Positions 46,189 through 58,430 of a stretch of 64,000 nt of DNA are shown in pieces. Every line of letters starts with the position of its first letter. Position 1 is the stretch's first letter. The DNA is from Budorcas taxicolor (Eukaryota; Chordata; Mammalia; Artiodactyla; Bovidae), in the NCBI RefSeq assembly GCF_023091745.1, contig NC_068920.1, positions 147,713,622 through 147,777,621 of the forward strand, written 5' to 3'. The notes under the pieces were generated by a model. That model worked only from the letters and a program-made list of their open reading frames with translations, had not been told where the DNA came from and did no database searches. The translations under genes were made by a program, and so were the position numbers.

Positions 46189-46689
46189 CAGGGATTGGCA
46201 GACTGTGTGAAGGGCCAGAGAGCAAATATTTTAGACTGTATAGGATACACAGTCTTTTCATAGCTTTTTTCGGTCCTCTTGTTGTACATGAGACAGTATG
46301 TGAACAATGAACTTGACCATGAATCCATCAGACCTCATTTATCCAAAAAAAAAAAAAAAAACATTTTAAAATAAATATTTGTAGGAGTCCTATAGGGGAG
46401 TCTGGGGAGTCCTATAGGCACAAAAAGTAGTTTTACTTACAGTCAAAAGATGTTGAACGTTTATCACTCTTGTAGTGGGAATTTAGCTTCTGTAATTGAA
46501 ATAGTCTCATTTTCACATGACTGTGAAATAACTGCCCAACTATCTAAAGTACGAAGGAAAGGACTAAATTTTGATTGTGAAAGGATGTTTACATTATCAT
46601 CACAGATCTTAATGTGTCTTCTCGCCAATAAAAAGGATGAGAGAAAAAAAAAAACAAAAAGCAGGTGGACTGTATTTGGCCAGCCCCAA
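46189..46689 (+). mobile_element. MER1-type hAT DNA transposon relic (interrupted)
   Basis: CAGGGATTGGCAGACTGTGT and AAGGGCCAGAGAGCAAATAT at left and CTGTATTTGGCCAGCCCC at right resemble the ends of a Charlie-type MER element. The middle does not match and contains an A-run and a duplicated GAGTCCTATAGG. Confidence 0.45.
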
Positions 46690-47660
46690 GTACTAAACTC
46701 ACTCCTGCTCCAGGGACATGAAAAGACAGAGGCAAGCGGACACATGCTCTTCCTCCTAGTTTCCAAAATACGAAATAAAGCTTGCCAAGTGGTAATTTTA
46801 AACCTGTGATAGTACAGATGATGGAATAATGAACTTTATTACTGATTTGCTGTGAATTATTGTGATGAAGCAGATGGTTTCTAAAAAAGCTGTTTAGAAG
46901 AGGCAGGAGGGTAGAGCCGTGTTTCCGGCCCACTGGCTGGGAAGTGGGAGGCCTTTTCCCTGGAGAAGGCGGCACAGCGTGGCTGGGGCCTGTGGTGTTC
47001 CGATGATGGACTCAGAGCTTTTGTGGACGGGCGTGTGAACCTAAGTGCTCTTCATGTTAGTTTTGTGTTTTTTAACTTTCCTGTGGGAAGACTTGTTCTG
47101 AGTTCCAAAGAACAGCCTCGGATTTTGGAATACAGCACTAGGGACCTGCCCTTCAGTCAGTCAGTCAGTTCAGTCTCTCAGTTGTGTCCGACTCTTTGCG
47201 ACCCCATGAATCACAGCACGCCAGGCCTCCCTGTCCATCACCAACTCCCGGAGTTCACTCAGACTCACGTCCATCGAGTCCGTGATGCCATCCAGCCATC
47301 TCATCCTCTGTCGTCCCCTTCTCCTCCTGCTCCCAATCCCTCCCAGCATCAGAGTCTTTTCCAATGAGTCAACCCTTCGCATGAGGTGGCCAAAGGACTG
47401 GAGTTTCAGCTTTAGCATCATTTCTTCCAAAGAAATCCCAGGGTTGATCTCCTTTAGAATGGACTGGTTGGCTCTCCTTGCAGTCCAAGGGACTCTCAAG
47501 AGTCTTCTCCAACACCACAGTTCAAAAGCATCAATTCTTTGGCGCTCAGCTTTCTTCACAGTCTAACTCTCACATCCATACATGACCACTGGAAAAACTA
47601 TAGCCTTGCCTAGACGGACCTTTGCTGGCAAAGTAATGTCTCTGCTTTTCAATATGCTAT

Positions 47661-47923
47661 CTACTACTACTACTAAGTCACTTCAGTCATGTCTGACTCT
47701 GTGCGACCCCAGAGACAGCAGCCCACCAGGCTCCCCCGTCCCTGGGATTCTCCAGGTAAGAACACTGGAGTGGGTTGCCATTTCCTTCTCCAATGCATGA
47801 AAGTGAAAAGTGAAAGTGAAGTCGCTCAGGCTCTTCGCGACCCCATGGACTGCAGCCTACCAGGCTCCTCCGTCCATGGGATCTTCCAGGCAAGAGTACT
47901 GGAGTGGGGTGCCATTGCCTTTT
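47661..47923 (-). mobile_element. Bov-A2 SINE nested in BovB
   Basis: Antisense Bov-A2: (CTA)n tail, AAGTCACTTCAGTCATGTCT and a GAAAGTGAAAAGTGAAAGTG linker. The host BovB reads to ATATGCTAT and resumes at CTTCCAAGGAGTAAGCG. The intervening 15-20 bases, seen in other copies as CTAGGTTGGTCATAACTTT, are missing. Confidence 0.93.
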
Positions 47924-48250
47924 TCTTCCAAGGAGTAAGCGTCTTTTAATTTCATGGCTGCAGTCACCATCTGCAGTGATTTTGGAGCCCCCAAAAATAA
48001 AGTCTGACACTGTTTCCCCATCTATTTCCCATGAAGTGATGGGACCAGATGCCATGATATTCGTTTTCTGAATGTTGAGCTTTAAGCCAACTTTTTCACT
48101 CTCCTCTTTCACCTTCATCAAGAAGCTTTTTATTTCCTCTTCACTTTCTGCCATAAGGGTGATGTCATCTGCATATCTGAGGTTATTGATATTTCTCCTG
48201 GCAATCTTGATTCCAGCTTGTGCTTCCTTCAGCCCAGGGTTTCTCATGAT

Positions 48251-49146
48251 CTATTCTGCATATAAGTTAAATAAGCAGGGTGACAGTATACAGCCTTGAT
48301 GTACTCCTTTTCCTATTTGGAACCAGTCTGTTGTTCCATGTCCAGTTCTAACTGTTGCTTCCTGACCTCCATACAGATTTCTCAAGAGGCAGGTCAGGTG
48401 GTCTGGTATGCCCATCTCTTTCAGAATTTTCCACAGTTTATTGTGATCCACACAGTCAAAGGCTTTGGCATAATCAATAAAGCAGAAATAGATGTTTTTC
48501 TGGAACTCTCTTGCTTTTTCCATGATCCAGTGGATGTTGGCCATTTGATCTCTGGTTCCTCTGCCTTTTCTAAAACCAGCTTGAACATCTGGAATTTCAT
48601 GGTTCACGTATTGCTGAAGCCTGGTTTGGAGAACTTTGAGCATTACTTTACTAGCATGTGAGGTGAGTGCAATTGTGCAGTAGTTTGAGCATTCTTTTGC
48701 ATTGCCTTTCTTTGGGATTGGAATGAAAACTGACCTTTTCCAGTCCTGTGGCCACTGGAAGTTTTCCAGGGTTGGAAAGGAGGAGTTTTCCAGATTTGCT
48801 GGCATATTGAGTGCAGCACTTTCACAGCATCATCTTTCAAGATTTGAAATAGGTTAACTGGAATTCCATCACTTCCACTAGCTTTGTTCATAGAGATGCT
48901 TTCTAAGGCCCACTTCACTTCACATTCCAGGATGTCTGGCTCTAGGTGAGTGATCACACCATTGTGATTATCTTGATCGTGAAGATCTTTTTTATGTAGT
49001 TCTTCTGTGTATTCTTGCCACCTCTTCTTAATATCTTCTGCTTCTGTTAGGTCCCTACCATTTCTGTCCTTTATCGAGCCCATCTTTGCATGAAATGTTC
49101 CCTTGGTATCTCTGATTTTCTTGAAGAGATCTCTAGTCTTTTTCAT
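48251..49146 (-). pseudogene. BovB reverse transcriptase remnant
   Basis: BovB reverse transcriptase in shifted frames. 48643-49146 holds the linker (KKTRDLFKKIRDTKGTFHAK); 48251-48805 holds the fingers and palm, including CFIDYAKAFDCVDHNKLW. An in-frame TAG at 48251-48253 ends this frame, after which the sequence continues in the same element with the YADD box intact (complement near 48160). The catalytic Asp residues are present, but the frame shifts and stop make it non-functional. Confidence 0.92.
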
Positions 49147-49274
49147 TGTTGTTTTCCTCTATTTCTTTGCATTGATCACTGAAGGCTTTCTTATCTCTTT
49201 TTGCTATTCTTTGGAACTCTGCATTCAGATGCTTATATCTTTCCTTTTCTCCTTTGCTTTTCGCTTCTCTCTTT

Positions 49275-50204
49275 TCAAGGCCTTCTCAGACAGCCATTTT
49301 GCTTTTTTGCATTTCTTTTCCATGGGAATGGTCTTGATCCCTGTCTCCTGTACAATGTCACGAACCTCTGTCCATAATTCATCAGGCATCTATCTATCAG
49401 ATCTAGTCTCTTAAATCTATTTCTCACTTCCACTGTATAATCATAAGGGATTTGATTTAGGTCATCCCTGAATGGTCTAGCGGTTTTCCCTAGTTTCTTC
49501 AATTTAAGTCTGAATTTGGCAATAAGGAGTTCATGATCTGAGCCACAGTCAGCTCCCGGTCTTGTTTTTGCTGACTGTATAGAGCTTCTCCATCTTTGGC
49601 TGCAAAGAATATAATCAATCTGATTTCGGTGTTGACCATCTGGTGATGTCCATGTGTAGAGTCTTCTCTTGTGTTGTTGGAAGAGGGTGTTTGCTATGAC
49701 CAGTGCATTTTCTTGGCAAAACTCTGTTAGTCTTTGCCCTGATTCATTCTGCATTCCAAGGCCAAATTTGCCTGTTACTCCAGGTGTTTCTTGACTTCCT
49801 ACTTTTGCATTCCAGTGCCCTATAATGAAAAGGACATCTTTTTTGGGTGTCAGTTCTAAAAGATCTTGTAGGCCTTTATAGAACCGCTCAACTTCAGCTT
49901 CTTCAGCGTTACTGGTTGGGGCATAGACTTGGATTACTGTGATATTGAATGGTTTGCCTTGGAGATGAACAGAGATCATTCTGTCGTTTTTGAGATTGCA
50001 TCCAAGTACTGCATTTCATGCTCTTTTGTTGACCATGATGGCTACTCCATTTCTTCTGAGGGATTCCTGCCCGCAGTAGTAGATATAATGGTCATCTGAG
50101 TTAAATTTACCCATTCCAGTCCATTTTAGTTCTCTGATTCCTAGAATGTCCACGTTCACTCTTGCCAACTCCTGTTTGACCACTTCCAATTTGCCTTGAT
50201 TCAT
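49275..50204 (-). pseudogene. BovB endonuclease (APE-like) remnant
   Basis: Minus-strand frames 50016-50204 (NVDILGIRELKWTGMGKFNS) and 49275-49979 cover the endonuclease. The Ser-Asp-His motif is intact (CGSDHELLIAKF). The usual Gly-Asp-Trp-Asn-Ala motif reads GHWNA, with His at 49815-49817 replacing the conserved Asp. The 13.5-kb copy keeps the Asp. Confidence 0.93.
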
Positions 50205-50989
50205 GGACCTGACATTCCAGGTTCCTATGCAATATTGCTGTTAAACAGCAGACCTGTGAGATGGTTAATACGGAAAGAGCCTGTTAGCCTTTGGAGATTA
50301 AACTGAAGTCTTTTCTTGATAACTTGGCAGGTAGTTTTCAACAGAGCAAATGACCTACAGGAAACATATAAAAGATATAGACACATCCAGTAAAACCACA
50401 CCTGCCTCGCGGGTTCGCCAAGTTTTGTACGGGATTACGTCGTAAAACCTGTAGGAAAGTGATCTTCAACCCACAGTCACATGGGCTCAGCTACCCACCC
50501 CTTTGAACAAACCAGAGACAGTGGAGATGTGGTCCTTACCCTCTGAAAGGCACCCTTGAGTTGGAGGTGTTGCACAGTGTCAGCCATGCAGCGAGCTTTT
50601 GTAACTTTATGCTGGGACCCACTGATGGATAAAAGGACGGGTTCAGTCTCTACAGGACACTTACTGTCAAACTGGTGATCACACTGTGATTGTCCTTACA
50701 GAAGAGGGTGCATTCAGGGCTGAGGGTGCATACCACCTTGGAGAGCAGTAAAAAAAAAAATCTTCATCCACCATTTACTGTGTGCTCAGCAGAATGAAAC
50801 AGTTGGAAACAGAGCACAGATATTCGATGTGAAGTAGAACTTATGCTGAAATATATTTTTAAATATTGGGAGATACTAAAACGTGTGTTCTTCGGAATCC
50901 CCTTGAAGTGATGATAAAATTGAGCAGCAGGCCTTGGGCAGGAGAAGAGATCAAGTTTAAACTCCGCCTTCTCCCCAGGTGGCCCTAAT

Positions 50990-51110
50990 GACTCATTGGA
51001 AAAGCACTGGATTGGGGGCAGATGTTTATGGGTCTGATTCAGGTTCTGCTAAATTTCATTAGCTCTGGGACCTGAGTCATGTCCCCTTTACCTTTCTGAG
51101 TCTAAACTGC
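50990..51110 (+). mobile_element. MIR SINE relic
   Basis: Sense MIR-like: GGAAAAGCACTGGATTGGGG, TTCAGGTTCTGCTAAATTTC, then CTCTGGGACCTGAGTCATGT. Confidence 0.65.
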
Positions 51111-51424
51111 ATTAAACCAGCTGACTCACCTGGGCCCCCGGTGTGCTTTTCCCTGCATCCAGGGCTCGGCTCCCAAGAAGAGGGTCTGAGGCCATTCCTG
51201 GGCAGGTGCTTTGCTGGGTTTTTCTCTTCCCACTGATGTCACATCAGAGGTGTTGTTAGGGTTCGCAAAGTTGCTCTAATTCACCTTATCTCCTGCCAGA
51301 CTATGAACTGCTTAGGTGGGTGGTGGGGACCTTCCACTTTTTATAACCTCGGTGTTGAGCCTATGGATGATAGAAGCTCAGAAGAAGAGGTTCTCTGTTC
51401 TGTTGAGTGCATGTTTGTGGGCAT

Positions 51425-51444
51425 TTTTTTTTTTTTTTTTTTTT
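51425..51444. repeat. T20 homopolymer
   Basis: Twenty consecutive T, with no repeat body recognised to its left. It may be the complement of a worn poly(A) tail. Confidence 0.9.
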
Positions 51445-51550
51445 GCATCTCTCTTTTTTTTAAAGATTTTTTAAAAAATGTGGACCATTTTAAAAGTCTT
51501 TCCTGAATTTGTTACAATATTGCTCTGCTTTATGTTTTTTTGTTTTTTGT

Positions 51551-51877
51551 TTTGATCTGCAAGGCATGTGAGGTCTTAGCTCCCTGTGAAGTGTTAGTTG
51601 CTCAGTTGTGCCGGACTCTTTGCAACCCTATGGACTGCAGCCCACCAGGCTCCTCTGTCCATGGGATTCTCAAGGCAAGAACACTGGAGTGGGTTGACAT
51701 TTCCTTCTCCAGGGGATCTTCCTGACCCAGGGATCGAACCTGGTTCTTCTGCACTGCAGGCAGATCCTTTACTGACTGAGCTATGAGGGAAGCCCTTAGC
51801 TCCCTGACCAGGGATCAAACCCATACCCTCTGCATTGGAAGATGAAGTCTCAGCCACTGGACCCCCGGGAAGTTCCT
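51551..51877 (-). mobile_element. CHR-type SINE split by a Bov-tA
   Basis: Antisense CHR: AAGGCATGTGAGGTCTTAGC at left, continuing after the nested element as CTGACCAGGGATCAAACCCA to CACTGGACCCCCGGGAAGTT. Confidence 0.88.
51587..51794 (-). mobile_element. Bov-tA SINE nested in CHR, perfect TSD
   Basis: Complete antisense Bov-tA. The 12-bp CTTAGCTCCCTG, part of the host CHR, is present on both sides (51575-51586 and 51795-51806). Confidence 0.96.
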
Positions 51878-52609
51878 GGCATCTCTTTTTGGTGGGCTAT
51901 TTCTGAGGAGAGGATATCTGTCTGTGCTGAGGGCCTTGAATGGCATGCTTGGTGGGTTGACCAGCGGTCTTTGGTGTTTCCTGCCTCCCTCCCTGCTTAT
52001 CCACCCCTGAGGCTGGTTGTGGAGCCGCGGCCCTGGGGCCGGGGGTGAGATCAGGGAAGGACCAGGCAGTTTTAGCTGATGTGCTTTTAGCTCAGTGTTC
52101 CATGCCCCTGAGGAGCAGGTGGGACAGGGGTCCATTGTCACCTGTCACCGCCGGTGCTCACAGGACTCCTGCAGTGTGGATTCCTGAATAGAGATATCAT
52201 GAGGAACTCTTGACTCCACTGGGGAGGAATGAGGATGTTGGAAATGCCATCTGGCAAGCAGAAGCCTCAAGTCACTTGGAGATCTGTCCTCACGAAGGTA
52301 ATGAGCAGTGGTTAATGGCTCAGCGGAAACTCTGCAGGGGAAAGTACTAATGTCCCTGAGGACAACCCACGATCCCATGAGAGGCAATAAAACGTGGCAG
52401 GAAGGAACCTGGACTCTAATAAAAGTTCTTCTTTTCCGCTCTCTGTGGACGGTACTTGAAAGCCTTTCAGTGGCTTGGAGTGAAGGTGCCGGCCCTTTGG
52501 GTGTTGCTGTGCTGTCCTGAGCTAGAAGCTGTATTTCAACCAGAAAACCATAAGTAATTCTAAAGTGGTTTTTTAAATTATCTTATCCTGATAGCAGTTA
52601 ATGTTGCAG

Positions 52610-52790
52610 CAATCATTGTGTATCCATTGCTGTGCAGGGTGCTTGGATTGCACTAATCCTAGCAACAGCCCTGGAGATGGGTGCACCAAGGGGATCTGCT
52701 TCCCCAGTAGCAGGTTAGTAAGAGGGGAACCTGGGATGAGAACTGGGTGTGTCTGATCACACCCAGTGCCCAGGCTTTTTGTTTCTGCAC
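52610..52790 (-). mobile_element. MIR SINE relic
   Basis: Antisense MIR-like: GCAACAGCCCTGGAGATGG, GCAGGTTAGTAAGAGGGGAA, and CACCCAGTGCCCAGGCTTTT. Confidence 0.55.
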
Positions 52791-53121
52791 TCTATTATTT
52801 AAGCATTCAGCTTTATGATATGAGAATGTGTCGTTAAAAAGAAGTACCCTGAATTGATCGAGGAGAGGTAATGGGAGCCAGTAGGGTCTTGAGCACAGTG
52901 AGGGACTCGAATGTGTTGGCTACTCTTCCTTAGCACAAAGATACAGATAGTTTTTATCCAAAAAGATGCAATGGCCTTTAGGCATATTATGCTTAGGATC
53001 TGAGGTTTTTAAATATTCTCAATTCTCATAGAAAGGAAAACCTGTTACTTGGTTAGAGGCAGTAGGATGTCCAGGCCCTGTTGGAGTCTGAAGAATCTTT
53101 AGAACATAGCATCATACCCTC

Positions 53122-53329
53122 TTGGGCATCCCTGGCAGTTCAGTGGTAAAGCAATGCAGGAGACCTGGGTTCCATCCCTGGGTCGGGAAGATCCACTCGA
53201 GAAGGGCATGGCAGCCCACTCCAGTACTCTTGCCTGGAAAATCCCATGGACAGAGGAGCCTGGCAGGCTGCAGTCCATGGGGTCACAAAGCGTTGGACAT
53301 GACTAAGCAACTGAACACATATGCACACA
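53122..53329 (+). mobile_element. Bov-tA SINE with perfect TSD
   Basis: Sense Bov-tA starting TGGGCATCCCTGGCAGTTCA, with a CACACACA-type tail. Flanked by a perfect 12-bp CATCATACCCTC (53110-53121 and 53330-53341). Confidence 0.96.
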
Positions 53330-53674
53330 CATCATACCCTCAAACCCTGCGCTTGGGAAAGGACCCGATTCAGATTCCATTATACTGTCTAGGCACTGTA
53401 GTATCTCTTCTGGAGATTTTGAATTCTAAGTTGTGTTTCCAGTTGTAAGCTGAATCTCTGTTAAGGACCCAGTCATCCTTGAGCAAGGAAGGGAGGTTTC
53501 TTTCCCTTGGGTCAAGGGTTTCTGTCTGAAGTAGGAAGAATATGTTAACATGGAGATGAAGACGATACAAACACACGTCCCTTGGAAAATAATGCTGTTA
53601 CTTTGGGTGTTGCTGTTACATCTGAATGTGTTAGAATAAGAATGTGCACAGGTGGACTCAGGTAATGGGGCTGT

Positions 53675-53717
53675 ACCATAAAGAAGGCTGAGGGCTGAAG
53701 AATTGATGCTTTCAAAC
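53675..53717 (+). mobile_element. BovB scrap
   Basis: ACCATAAAGAAGGCTGAGGG followed by GAAGAATTGATGCTTTCAAA matches a short piece of the BovB C-terminal coding region in sense direction. Confidence 0.75.
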
Positions 53718-54058
53718 ACCATGCCATTTACATAAAATATGTGGTTCACGTTGAAATTTTGTGAGAGAAGAAAGTTGCATGAATGGTGTATTTCTTTTTC
53801 TTTACTTTTAGGTAAGAAATGAGGAAGTTGTTTGGGGAAATTAGGGCTTGCTGAATGCTGAGTCTGCGTGTGGTGTATTGTTGTAGTAAATACGTAGGCT
53901 TGATATGGGCAGGTTTTGTCTTTGTGTTACAGTACGATTTAATAGAGTGTTTGGACTTGAACTTTGGAACTTGAATGATGGAATGACTTCTGTGTTCAGT
54001 CACTTTGCTGAGTGCTCTCTGCAGATATTCCACTGAACTGTCCCTATAGTTGTGGTAG

Positions 54059-54254
54059 TGTAAGTCACTCAGTCGTGTCCGACTCTTTCGACCCCATGGA
54101 CTGCAGCCCACCAGGCTCCTCTGTCCATGGAATTCTCCAGGCAAGAATACTGGAGTGGGTGGCCATTCCCTTCTCTAGGGTATCTTCCCCACCCAGGGAT
54201 CAAGCCCAGGTCTCCTGCATTGCACACAGACTCTTTACTGTCTGAGACACCAGG
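54059..54254 (-). mobile_element. Bov-tA SINE
   Basis: Antisense Bov-tA: TGTAAGTCACTCAGTCGTGT through CAGGGATCAAGCCCAGGTCT and GAGACACCAGG. Confidence 0.93.
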
Positions 54255-55209
54255 TTATTAGTCACTGTACAGAGAAGGAGATTGTAGTTCCAAGAGGTGA
54301 GGTTACTCAGACCAGTAGCAAAACCAGTAATGATCAGTCCTGGACGTCTGTGAAATTAATTTCCGTGGTTATTGCTGATTTATGGAGATTCTTTTAAAGT
54401 TTTCTTTTTAATTGGAGAAAAAGAGATCCTCACCTTCTTACCACATAGCATAAACAGCCTGGGTTATTTTTTGAAAGAATAGCAAGCATGTTGGAGACGA
54501 AGTGACTGGGTTTGTTGTAGTCATCATTAGAATGCAGTGTTGGGGTCTTTTTAAAAGGCTTTATCTCCCAGAGAAATATTTGAATAAAAGTGATTTTATT
54601 CTCTCAATAATCTACCTTAATTTAAAATTGTTCAGTCTTTTGCAAGTTCCATGCTTGAGGCTGATACTTATTTAATTACATAATAAGTATAGACTTTAAA
54701 GTGCTACTTTAATGTCAATTGACTAAGAAAAGACTTTTAAAATACTTTCTGATACATAAATTTGTATAGGGTAAAGACAGTGATCCCATCCTGCTTGCTG
54801 CTGCTGGCTTATTAAACAGTTCTTATTTAGAGTAGTTATGGAGAGAGAATCAGAAGATAAGAGGGCAAAATATATGATGAGCTGAAAAACGGTAGGGCAT
54901 TTTGCTGAAAGGATGTTATAGGCAGGTGAGCCTGGGCACCTATTTCTCTCAAAAGTGTGAGCTTTTGCTTACACTTAGTGAAGCCCAGAGAAGAGATGAG
55001 ATTGCTCGTCTTTTCCTGGCCTGGAAATTAATCTTAGGGTATGACAGACTATGCGCCTTAGCAGAACTTGCCTTGGGAAGAAGGTTTCAGGATTGAAATG
55101 GGGTTGGCACGATTTGTCTTTCAAAGTTTTAAGATGTCTTATGTAGAACTCATTTTGTTGGAGCATAGCTTCATTTCAAAACACGAATTATTGGAGTGCT
55201 GTTATTTAG

Positions 55210-55247
55210 AATAGTATAAGATAATAGATAATAGTACAAGATAATAG
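55210..55247. repeat. Small AT-rich tandem duplication
   Basis: AATAGTATAAGATAATAG is followed by ATAATAGTACAAGATAATAG, two near-identical units of about 19 bp. Confidence 0.75.
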
Positions 55248-55429
55248 AATAAACTTTTTTCCTTAGATACGAGAGCTTTAGAAAGTGTTCAGAGAACAGA
55301 CTCAAAGACATGAAGATAAAATCCAATGAAGAAAATGATAAAAGTTAAGAAATGAGTAGGATGGAACCCCAAAGTACAATAGACAACTTAAATTACAAGT
55401 AAATTACTCTTAATAGCTAAACTGCCAGT

Positions 55430-55632
55430 GATATTTATTAAACACAAATGCTAAGGTGCTTTCCCATGCTGTCCTCACAGCCACCTGTGCTGTAATGCTG
55501 TATCTCAGCTTTATTGTTGAAGAAAACAGAGATTCAGAGACCGAGATGCCTTCCCCAGGTTTATACAACTGGTCCCCAGCAGGCTCAGAACTTGAAACCC
55601 AGTCTGTTCAGCACCAAAGCCCCATGCAGCCA
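55430..55632 (-). mobile_element. MIR SINE relic
   Basis: Antisense MIR-like: TGTCCTCACAGCCACCTGTG, GAAAACAGAGATTCAGAGAC, GAACTTGAAACCCAGTCTGT. Confidence 0.65.
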
Positions 55633-56354
55633 GCTGCTAAACTCAGCTCCCCCTTGACCTTCACAACGTGCGGATTTTCCATGGGAAACAGGCAGTGTCC
55701 TATCCATTTTATTTCGGGGTTGTTTTCCTTCATTGATAATTGGTGTGTGTGCAAGTAATGTAAATTAATCTTAGTTTGAAAGCTGAATTGGGAAGCTAAA
55801 TTTCTTTAATTCTAATTCTTGGGTTAGTTTGTTAATTTATCCCGACTTGGCAGCTGAGCAGTGAAGCCAGTGGGATAAATCCTCACTTCTTCCTTCATCT
55901 CCCCGCCGCCTGTATTCACCGTCACCGTGCTTCATCAGTTTCCTCTTGGGTCGTTTGAGGACACTTGAAAGGCCCTTGAGACCGCTCCTGGCGCCCTCAG
56001 CTCTCAGTGGGTGGTGGGGATGCCCCGCTGTCCTTACGCTCCTCCCGACCCCTCCAGCCCGCTGTTGCTCGGTAGCTCCAGCTTCCTTAGATCGCCGCAC
56101 ACGTCGTCTTCCTTGCTGCCCTTGCTTTGAAGATCTTCAGAGAATGAATTGAATCACCTTTTTCCTTTTCTGCTTTTCCACCTATGTGGTTTTCACCCCG
56201 AAGGGTAATGGAAGAAAGGTGAGTGATCGTCTGTGCAGGTGGGAAGGGAGCTCGGAACCCTTTCTTATAACACACAGCCCCTGAAGAGCCAAGACTGACA
56301 GGTTCCTGGTCTTCCCGTCGGGAGGGGCACCGGGTCTCTGACTTGGAGGGTGGT

Positions 56355-56412
56355 CGTCCCTGGGGTCGCAAAGAGTCGGACACGACTGATCAACTAAGCA
56401 CAGCACAGCACA
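56355..56412 (+). mobile_element. BovA SINE 3' end
   Basis: Sense GTCCCTGGGGTCGCAAAGAG and CGGACACGACTGATCAAC with a GCACAGCACAG tail. Only the last 60 bases of the SINE are present. Confidence 0.85.
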
Positions 56413-56689
56413 GGAAAACATGAAGCCTTTTATAGACTTTAGTTTTCACGGTTCTGGTTTTAGTAGCAGTTAGAATAGACTGAAATTTGGATGCATTTTT
56501 GTGGGTAATTGTCTTTCTCAGTTAAGATTCTGTCATTACACTGACTGCCAGATACAGTTTTTGATGTTTTTAAAACCGTTAAAACTTCATTTCTGTGTAT
56601 TTATTGATTTAATATTTTTAACTACAATCCAGACGTCTGAAATCTTGATGTAAACTATAGAAGTCTATGTCTTTTTTTTCCCTTTTCTT

Positions 56690-56805
56690 TTTCCTTTTGG
56701 CCAAGTGCAAAGCATGTGGGATCTTAGTTCTTGACCAGGGATTTAACCCATTCCCTCGGCAGGAAAAGCACCGAGTCCTAACCATTGGACCACCGGGGAA
56801 TTTCT
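56690..56805 (-). mobile_element. CHR-type SINE
   Basis: Antisense CHR: AAGCATGTGGGATCTTAGTT and CCTAACCATTGGACCACCGG. Confidence 0.85.
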
Positions 56806-58430
56806 ATAGACGTCTTTGCATTTTGAGCAATAAAATCATCGTGCTTGATACCAAGAGCCAATACCCAATTTTATTTCTATCTTTGAGTCAACTTTGGAAA
56901 TTTTCTTTATAAAACACCAGGAAGTGACTTCGTTATGTTACAGAGACAGGTGTGGGAGCAGAGTTAGATTTTATAAAAGAGCTGATTAGTTGCCACGTGG
57001 TTTGGGTCCTTTCTGTCGTCTGTAAACAAAATGAGAAAGAAAAGGACCCAGTGCCCTCATGTATCCGTGTCTCGGTTTGTGGCTGGCCTAGTGAATACAG
57101 CTGAGCTCCTTTCTTGTTGTCATGAATAAGGCTTTGTAAAAGAACAAACACAGCCCCTCACGACTTGTATTGTGCTCGTAACTCATGGAGACCTTGTTGT
57201 TCCAGGTGAGAGGGCTCCTTGGCGGGGAACCCGGTAGGCCCTGTCTTCCGAGGAACAGCAGTTTTATTGGGGAACGTAGATGACCTGCAGGTCTCTAGGA
57301 AGACAGTAAGAGAGAATCTGGAGTCTCCCCATTCAGGGAGAAGCCCAAGTGGAGACCCTGGGGAGAAGGTCCCTTCACCCCAAGAGGACAGTGGCACAGT
57401 AGCGACTGGGAACAGAACAGGGGCCTCTGAGTCTTGTATGAAGACAACGTGGTAGCTGGTTTTTGCTGGTAAAGCAGCTGGTTTTCTAAAAGTGTTTTAA
57501 AATTCTTCTCTTGGAGTCACAGACTAACAGAGCTGGTTTCCAGCCACAGAGCTCAGCTTATGCTCTGAGTGAGGGGTGGCAGGCTTGTCCCACCCCGGGG
57601 GCTTTTCTAGGTGTGGATATATTTTCAATTTTCTGAATCTATTTTAGAACTTGAATTTACACCCCCCCTCCAAAGAATTCATATTTCCATACAAGCCTAC
57701 CAAATCCTACTTTAATTAACTAAAATCTACAAATTTTCTCCCCCCAAAGTAGCAATAAAACTGGTCAAAACCATTGTTGGGCTCTGAAAATTTACTCAAA
57801 GCAAACAGCAATTCGAGAAGCTTTTATTTAGAAGAAAACTGTTGACCTTTGAGTGAAAACAGTGGGAACGGCGGTATTCCTGCCTGGGCTCCTCTCCACC
57901 CCTCATTTGCTGGCAGAGAGTTCTCCTGGGGCAGGGCCGGCCACAAAGACCGCAGCTTTGGTTGACTTCTTCGAGGTGAAGGCAGAAAACCTAGGCAGTG
58001 GCTCACAGAGGATGCCTCTAGCGCTCCCCTCCTGAGGATTTGGTCTAACGTTTGGCAGAGAGATTCTTGGCAGCGAGAGAGCCATGGAGAAACTAGAGAA
58101 GATACCGATACAATTATGGCTGCCTGGAGACTGCCTCCACGTCAGGGGAAGTCTGGAGGGCCAGAAGGAGAGAGACGGCCAGGGCGGGCTTGAAACCTGC
58201 TGGACTGTCAAACGAGCTCTCAGACCCACACCTGGAACCCTCAGCAGAAGCCTTACTGGTAGCAGATTTTTAAGCACAAGCCCTGACTAGCCATTGACTG
58301 ACCACTGAGATTACAGACACAGGGGAGACTCCTAGAGTAAGGCTGAAAAATAAAACCGTGAATTTAAAAATCGGAGGGGAGATGTCAGCCGCTGTGTACC
58401 ATGGGTGAGAGAGATACAGCAGAAACAGCA

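Larger units (their letters stand above)
47149..50247 (-). mobile_element. Near full-length BovB LINE carrying a nested Bov-A2
   Basis: Antisense BovB spanning from its (CAGT)n-like 3' tail at left to 5' sequence at right (complement of AACCTGGAATGTCAGGTCCA near 50208-50227). Endonuclease and reverse transcriptase are both recognisable. A 6-bp GACCTG on both sides (about 47143-47148 and 50248-50253) is a weak TSD candidate. A Bov-A2 sits at 47661-47923. Confidence 0.94.

Noticed and set aside
57903..58277. 124-residue minus-strand frame before the 58.4-kb BovB
   Set aside because: No recognisable family, and the plus strand is equally open in places. Not supported as a gene.
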